Shown here: piece after piece, positions 58,430 through 64,000 of the stretch | Layout of the letters: every line of letters starts with the position of its first letter | Position numbering within the stretch: position 1 is the first letter of the stretch | Assembly (NCBI GenBank): GCA_036927565.1 | Contig: JAYESD010000001.1 | Location: 249,455,097-249,519,096 of the forward strand | Reading direction: 5' to 3' | Length of the DNA stretch: 64,000 bases | DNA from: Tuctoria greenei | Taxonomy: Eukaryota > Streptophyta > Magnoliopsida > Poales > Poaceae | Program-made: the position numbers and the translations under genes | Notes under the pieces: generated by a model | What the model was told of the DNA's origin: nothing | Databases searched by the model: none | The model's input: the letters and a program-made list of their open reading frames with translations, nothing else

Positions 58430-58605
58430 ATTATTGGATCAGATTCAACTTAATTTGTTTAACCAAAAAAAAAACCAAAAATCTTTTTCACTTACCGCTA
58501 ACCAAAATATGCCCCGATTTTGATGGCTTCGGTTACTTCGATTTTGGTTCCGGTTAGTTTGACTTCGATATTCGGTTTTTAGTTTGTTTTTTTGCGCACT
58601 CCAAC
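58430..58605. mobile_element. Fragment of the same hAT-like family
   Basis: 58455-58600 carries AACCAAAA and TTCGGTTACTTCGATTTTGG-like repeats and ends TTTTTTGCGCACTCC, close to an inverted GGGGTGGGCAAAAAA end. The other end was not found. 58261-58429 shows nothing recognisable. Confidence 0.5.
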
Positions 58606-58681
58606 CAGTACCTACTTTCAAGAGTTCAAAGATATATACAATGTAAAACCAATGGCAAATTCAGTTGCCAAACAGGCTGAC

Positions 58682-58699
58682 CACACACACACACACACA
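58682..58699. repeat. CA dinucleotide microsatellite
   Basis: Nine CA units, ending fourteen bases before the solo LTR. Confidence 0.9.
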
Positions 58700-58712
58700 A
58701 AAGTAAGGTGGC

Positions 58713-59589
58713 TGTCGGTGGTTTTGATCCGGCAGATTTCCCGACACTACTAAAGTGTTTGCGGAGTTTGAAGTTCGGTGTGGGCGCGCGGAGATTCAAG
58801 AAGGTAAAATGTAAAATGACACAGGAGACACAAAGATTTACGTGGTTCGGGCCGCCTGAGCGTAATACCCTACTCCACGCGGTGTGTTGGTGTTGTATTG
58901 GATGTACGAACTCAACTCGGATGACGTGAGTTGAGAGTGCGCGATCAGATCAGAGCAGGTCAGATCCTTTCTTCTATGTATCATCGGCCTGTCCTTTTAT
59001 AGTACAAGGACAGACCGTTACAAGTTGGCCTGACTCGACATGTGGTCCTGGCGGTTACTAATATTGATACACATTTAATGCGCTTAATTACCCTTAATAA
59101 CCGAGTTACGGGCTTTGACAGCACCGTTACTGGTAATTAAGGTCGTACGATCGTGTGTCATTAACATAATATTAATGACACTTAATCGGGTCTTGAAGTC
59201 CTTGATTCCCCTTTAAAGATCCGAAGCCGTTGTGGAGTCTTCCGGAGGTTTGAGGCTGAAGATCCGACGGTAGGACACGTGGCAGCTCCGGAGCATGCTG
59301 TGAGGAACAGATAGGTCCGGTGTCACCAAACACGTGTCACTTCCGGAGCGTCCCTCGGTCTGGGGTTAGGTCCGGGGGTGCCGTTATGGTACATAGCCCG
59401 GAGCTTCCCCCTTGTGGGCGGTAGCTACGGTTTGATGGTACACGTGGCGATCCTGGGACTAACCATGTTGGGGAAGCGGGTCCGGTTATGTCTGACATGT
59501 GGGCCTCCGAAGATCTTCAAATCAAGTAGATGACATTTCCTTGAGATCTTTGCAATCTCAAGGGGTATACGGTACCCAGGATACCGACA
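58713..59589 (-). mobile_element. Solo LTR of the Tat family
   Basis: 877 bp, TGTCGGTGG to ATACCGACA, flanked by GTGGC at 58708-58712 and 59590-59594. It shares long blocks with the 18082 and 30231 LTRs (CGTAATACCCTACTCCACG, TATAGTACAAGGAC, GCAGCTCCGGAGC). The TATA box on the minus strand is at 58994-59001. Recombination between the two LTRs of a full element usually leaves such a solo LTR. Confidence 0.92.
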
Positions 59590-59594
59590 GTGGC

Positions 59595-59791
59595 CTATTA
59601 TCAACTATGGTTCATGGGGGATTGAAATGGTAAAACAGATCATGCCAACCAATGAAGACGTTAGGTGATATCAATTATCCAACTATGCACCTGCTGATCA
59701 CTTCTCAACAGAATTCACAATGTCAGATACAGTATGAAACATAATACATATATTTAAACTGGTAGACAAGGAAGCATATTCTCCCAACAAC
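59595..59791. other. Unassigned, low-repeat spacer
   Basis: No element ends or coding sequence recognised. This and 60344-61095 may be older genomic sequence, since they lack the repeat motifs of the rest of the window. Confidence 0.4.
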
Positions 59792-59794
59792 TAA

Positions 59795-60340
59795 AAGCCT
59801 GTTTGGATGAGTGAATCGGTTCTGATTCACTAGTAAATCAGTAGAATCTCATTCAAACGGCGAAATAGTAGAATCGGAATAGGAAGAATCGGAACCGAAA
59901 ATTGAATTAGAAGGTAGAATCACCTAAAAAGGTATTCCGCCTAGTGGAATCAGAGCTGTTTCGCAAGTGGGCGGGGACCCAAGCCAATTTACTGGATCTG
60001 TCACCCACCCATCGTGAATGCTTTCCCAGGAAGGTTCTGGAAATAAAATCAGAGAAAAAAGAAAATGAAAGAAAAAAAGAAAAATAGAACCAGAGGAAAT
60101 GACCAATGGGCAATTTTTTTTTAATATTCAACGTGATTACATAAAAATAAATAAAATAAAGAAAAATCACAAAACAACCGGGGGTAAATAGATCAATGCA
60201 CCATTTCTCTTATTTTTACTGTTACTAAAACTGTTAAGCAAACGGTTTTAAAGTTATGTTCTATTGTCTGAAACCGATTTTGAATTGAAATAAAACTGTT
60301 TCTGATTCTGTATGAATCTGAAACGGTACCAAACGGGGCC
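59795..60340. mobile_element. MITE with TAA target duplication, 546 bp
   Basis: The left end AAGCCTGTTTGG and the inverted right end GGCCCCGTTTGG form imperfect terminal inverted repeats. TAA is at 59792-59794 and 60341-60343. Inner inverted parts (GAATCGGTTCTGATTC and GAATCAGAAACAG) suggest a foldback structure. Assigned to Tourist/PIF-Harbinger from the 3-bp TAA duplication. Confidence 0.65.
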
Positions 60341-60689
60341 TAAATGTAACATCAACTCTACGGAAAGTTTTCATCGGTAAAACATCCTAATAACAACTAG
60401 CCTCTTAAATCCTGACAACACTTGCAACATATATAGCTCCTGTTGAGCAGTGAGTGTAACGACAAAATAAAAATAGCACTAACCTGACTATAAACTTCTT
60501 TCCTTCATGAGTTCATCTTCAGCAAAAAGCATCACTTAAAATGATTAGTGAGTTGCAACATAGGTCATAAAATATAGTCTGTTTCCCAATGACTGAAGCA
60601 GACATGCTAATAAAAACATAAAAATGACAGAACGATGCAAACCCCTGTATCTGATATTCGGAACATGTTTATCAGCACCTACCTCCCCT

Positions 60690-60968
60690 TTAGCATTCAG
60701 TAATGCGTGTTCCATATGAACTTACTGTGAATTTAGTGGTCAAGCAAGCTGGCCACATTTTAATTTTAGTATAAACTCGGACTAATAATACACTAGAGCT
60801 GAATGAAGTAATATTTAAGCTGTCAAAAGATGACAAGGAATAGACTCCCATTGTCCTTGCAACGATAAAGCCGTTGTCCCATCGTCCTTCCAACATTTTA
60901 AAATATTCAGGCAGCAGTTTCGTATCAACAGAACTGTCATCTAACGCAACAACTTCTAAAATGATCAC
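60690..60968 (-). other. Unidentified 92-residue frame, possible captured exon
   Basis: The minus-strand frame reads VVALDDSSVDTKLLPEYFKM, LEGRWDNGFIVART and continues to the end. A branch-like T-rich stretch and TTTTAG acceptor lie just upstream (about 60960), and GTAAGT follows inside the frame (about 60722). It resembles an exon, but I do not recognise the protein. It follows (minus strand) the tubulin fragment. Confidence that it was ever coding is low. Confidence 0.3.
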
Positions 60969-61095
60969 AAAGAAGGAATACAGTTTACTGTATACCAGGA
61001 TTATAGAACAAAGCTTATGTACAGTGTATTATGGACATAATTCAACCGAAACGCAGATAAGGCAATGAAACATAGCGGGACGCATATCAGCTTAC

Positions 61096-61318
61096 AGCCA
61101 GTGGTGGTGAGCTTGAGGGTGCGGGAGCAGATGTAGAGAGCCTCGTTGTCAAGCACCATGCACTCATCGACGTTCTCCACGAGCTGGTGAGGGGAGACTG
61201 GCGTCGTAGGGCTCAACCACAGTGTCTGACACCTTGGGCGAGGGGAAGATGGAGAAGGTCGGCATTATCCCGTTCAGGAACTCCTCCCTGATCTTGGAGA
61301 TAAGCAGTGTGCCTATGC
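61096..61318 (-). pseudogene. Beta-tubulin internal exon fragment
   Basis: Two minus-strand frames joined by a 1-base shift give GIGTLLISKIREEFLNG, FPSPKVSDTVVEPYDA, then HQLVENVDECMVLDNEALY and RTLKLTT. These match the stretch of plant beta-tubulin just after the GGGTGSG nucleotide-binding loop. Functional tubulin forms microtubules. Here only about 70 of some 445 residues remain. The exon border is followed by GTAAGC (donor, 61095 downwards), so the copy came from genomic DNA and not from mRNA. Upstream of GIG the sequence is unrelated. Confidence 0.9.
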
Positions 61319-61568
61319 CAAATTGAACTTTGTCAAAATCGAACAATATTACTAAAGCAGTTAGCAAAATTGAGTATTGTCAAAAAACTACAATATTCCT
61401 ACAAATTCCGTATGCATATGGGGTGACAAAGAGGCTAATGTTTCTGCTTATGAACACTACTACAAAAAGCATTTTCACAGGCACCTCTATTTTTCAAATA
61501 CAGTCAGTCCGTAAAAAAAATGCGATTGTGATGACGAATGATACATTAATCGTCTGTAATGACTGAAC

Positions 61569-61842
61569 ATCACAGACAAATTTTAAGAAACAACCGTCTG
61601 AGTAAGTACATTATTTATCCAGACGGTTATTAATTAAGAACCGCATGTGATGTATCAAACATCATATACGATTCTTAATTAATAACCGCCTGAGTAAATA
61701 CATGATTTTCACGGGCGGTCATTGTTTAAGAACCGTATGTACTGGTTCAATTATCACAAGCGGTTTTTATTGAAGAACTGCCTAGGAAAAGTCATTGTTT
61801 TCACAGACTGCTTGTTAATTAAGAACCGTCTGTGATGCTGAT
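61569..61842. repeat. CACTA subterminal repeat cluster
   Basis: About six units alternate CAGACGGTT/GGGCGGTC with AAGAACCGTCTGTGA. Many pair as short hairpins (GACGGTTATTAATTAAGAACCG). In CACTA elements such units are transposase binding sites. Confidence 0.8.
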
Positions 61843-62293
61843 AAGCTAATCTCTTCACGGCAAGCTCTTGTAGATGCAAGTAACACCCATGACTCATCAT
61901 TTAGATTATTGAAAGAATCAATTTGAAGCCTGACGATCCTTGGAAGGATTTTCCCATCCATTTGAGGAATTTCTTTTCCTCCTGTCCATTTGAGAACTTA
62001 GGAAGATGTTTCTTACTTAGTTTTAATGTCTAAATATACTGACTAAAAATCAGTACCTACTTTCTTAGTGCTTCACACAAGCGAGGAAGCGAACAACTTC
62101 AATTACAAATCGTGTTTTTACACTTTCATAGGGATTTAACCTTAATCTTTAATTCAAGCATAGATTTATCAAATAAGTGAAGTTTCATTATCACACATGT
62201 TAATGGCAGTTATAAGTGAAGGATGTGCCGAAGCTAACGAAATCTGAATCAGACTAAAGATAAAGAGATCTGCATATGAGTGGCAATTTTCAG

Positions 62294-62422
62294 GTTAAAC
62301 AACGTGAAGCTATGATGACAACCTTCAACAACATGAAAAGTGATGTTAAGGTTATGTTTGCATCAACCAAGGCATGTTGTGAGGGTATAACACTTGTTGG
62401 GGCAAGCATAACCGTTATTTAG
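62294..62422 (+). pseudogene. DRD1/CLSY-like SNF2 helicase exon fragment inside the CACTA element
   Basis: Forty-two codons read VKQREAMMTTFNNMKSDVKV, MFASTKACCEGITLVGAS, then diverge to a stop. This matches the helicase C-terminal part (around motif V) of SNF2 proteins of the DRD1/CLASSY subfamily. Family members read FNDPxSxxKVLLASTKAC-EGISLVGAS there (family knowledge, from memory). Those proteins bring Pol IV or Pol V to targets in RNA-directed DNA methylation. An AG acceptor (TTTTCAG, 62287-62293) sits exactly before the frame, so the piece kept its intron border. The stop at 62420-62422 lies at the start of the 784-bp repeat. Too short to act as protein. Confidence 0.8.
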
Positions 62423-64000
62423 ATTCCAATATAAATACTCAAACATGTACAGATTCTACAAATTGAGTCTAAATTCGATGATTCTTTCTTCTATATTTTT
62501 CAAAAATTAACATCTACCACCACCTGAACCAAATATTTTAAAACTTGTATAGCTGACATTGTAATGTTTTGGTAAATATCAAATTAATTTATACTTACAC
62601 ATTATTCAGATTTGTGTATCTCCTAAAAAAAGATCATTTACTGAAATTGGTTTGTATGAACATATTTGTATTATTTATACATTTATGATTTTTTTTAATT
62701 TTTTAAAGCATTCCAACATGTCAAATTTCAAATTATCCATCATTGTAACTAAATGCTCATATACATATAAGGCATTCATCAAATTTTGAACACACATTGA
62801 TTCAAAAAAATCTGAAAAAATTCATAGAGGTTGGTATGATGACTAAAAATGTCCACTAAAAAATAAATAAAAAAATCATTATATTCATCAAGATAGAAAA
62901 ATGACAAATAGCAATTGTTATATGTTTTTTATGTTCTGACCAATTTCAAAGGCTTTGTGAAGTGAAATTTAATGGTAACCTCTAATAATCAATCATATTA
63001 CAAGAAAGTAGAATTGGGATTTTGAAAGATCCCACATTTAATCAAGAATATTAATTAAGAAGAAGAAAAGATCTTCTCAGGCGGTTGGTACTGAATAACT
63101 GCCTGAGAAAAAGCTTATCTAAGGCGGGTATTACTCACCGACCGCCTGAGATAATTGCCCGAGCCTGTTCTTAAGTTTTCTTTTCCCTTGCTTCTTTTTT
63201 ATTTAGATTCCAATATAAATACTCAAACATGTATAGATTCTGCAAATTGTGTCCAAATTCGATGATTCTTTCTTCTATATTTTTCAAAAATTAACATATA
63301 CCACCACCTGAACTAAATATTTTAAAAGTTTTATAGCTGACTTTATAATGTTTTGGTAAATATCAAATTAATTTATACTTACATATTATTCAGATTTGTG
63401 TATCTTCTAAAAAAAAAAAGATCCTTTACTGAAATTGGTTTGTATGAACATATTTGTATTATTTATACATTTATGAATTTTTTTACTTTTTTAAAGAATT
63501 CCAACATGTCAAAATTCAAATTATCCATCATTCTAACTAAATGCTCATATACATATGAGGCATTCATCAAATTTTGAACACACATTGATTCAAAATAAAT
63601 TCAAAAAAATTTGAAAAAATTTCATAAAGTTTTGTATGATGACTAAAAATGTCCACTGAAAAAATAAATGAAAAAATCATTATATTCATCAAGATAGAAA
63701 AAATGAAAAATAGCAATTGTTATATGTTTATTATGTTATAATCAATTTTAAAGGCTTTATGAAGTGAAATTTAATGGTAACCTTTAATAATAAATCATAT
63801 TACAAGAAAGTGGAATTTGGGCTTTTGAAAGACCCCACATTTAATCAAGAATATTAATAAATGAAAAGAATATTAATTAAGAAGAAGAAAAATTCTTCTC
63901 AGGCGGTTGGTACTGAATAACCGCCTGAGAAGATGGTTATCTCAGGTAGGTATTACTTACTGACCGCCTGAGATAATTACATTTTCGCAGGCGGTTGGTC
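62416..64000. repeat. 784-bp tandem duplication with CAGGCGGTT hairpins
   Basis: 62416-63199 and 63200 to the end are near-identical direct copies (TATTTAGATTCCAATATAAA start). Each ends with hairpins such as TCTCAGGCGGTT paired with AACCGCCTGAGA (63067-63160, 63897-63990). The first copy has a few mismatches in the stem and the second copy is perfect. The second copy is cut by the window end. The 74-residue frame at 63353-63577 is AT-rich noise. Confidence 0.85.

Larger units (their letters stand above)
61458..64000. mobile_element. Left end of a CACTA (En/Spm-type) transposon
   Basis: Starts CACTACTACAAAAAGC, a CACTA terminal repeat, preceded by GAA (61455-61457) as possible 3-bp target duplication. 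It is followed by a cluster of short subterminal repeats and inverted GGCGGTT/AACCGCC units. The body continues to the window end, so the right terminus and any transposase are outside. It carries a captured gene fragment (62294-62422). Confidence 0.85.

Overview
The window looks like repeat-dense nuclear DNA from a grass (Poaceae). Almost everything in it is transposable-element sequence, stacked element inside element. There is no intact cellular gene. The evidence is Ty3/gypsy elements of the chromovirus (Tekay/Del-like) and Tat lineages, Ty1/copia remnants, Tourist-like MITEs, hAT-like elements, a CACTA terminus, a LINE 3' end and a patch of organelle DNA. The species cannot be named from the sequence.

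Layout. 1-1480 is the 3' part of a plus-strand LTR inserted in a degraded minus-strand copia element (1481-3205). 3311-15806 is a hAT-like element rich in GCTCGAGCTCG. It is split by a complete 12.1-kb Tekay-like gypsy element (3710-15790, minus strand, 5-bp target duplication CTAGT). 16037-43111 is a row of three Tourist-like MITEs. MITE A is split by a solo gypsy LTR (16492-32341). That LTR is split in turn by a complete 13.0-kb Tat-lineage gypsy element (18082-31105, target duplication CGCAC). MITE B (32698-33046) is intact. MITE C (33050-43111) is split by a 9.1-kb non-autonomous, three-LTR retroelement (33537-42665, target duplication GCGAG).

43115-46300 is a degraded gypsy pol with a truncated 3' LTR. 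48695-52566 is a gypsy LTR fragment carrying a 5'-truncated LINE and a mosaic of mitochondrial and plastid DNA. 52634-58260 holds a plus-strand integrase piece and two related gypsy LTR ends facing each other as a large inverted repeat. One arm carries an 839-bp hAT-like insertion, and the other arm shows the empty site. 58713-59589 is a solo Tat LTR and 59795-60340 is another MITE. 61096-61318 is a beta-tubulin exon fragment. From 61458 to the end lies the left end of a CACTA element. It contains a fragment of a DRD1/CLSY-like SNF2 chromatin-remodeller gene, a 784-bp tandem duplication and strong hairpins.

How the parts relate. The LTR elements supply their own promoters (TATA boxes are visible in most LTRs) and read mostly on the minus strand. 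The Tat element also carries a second gene on the opposite strand to gag-pol, with a recognisable intron. All the polymerase genes are broken, largely by single nonsense changes that fit methyl-cytosine deamination, so the region is probably long-silenced heterochromatin. The observations most worth following are the silencing-factor gene fragment in the CACTA end, the palindromic CGGACTAGTCCG arrays upstream of the TATA box in two unrelated LTR families, the antisense gene of the Tat element and the inverted LTR pair.
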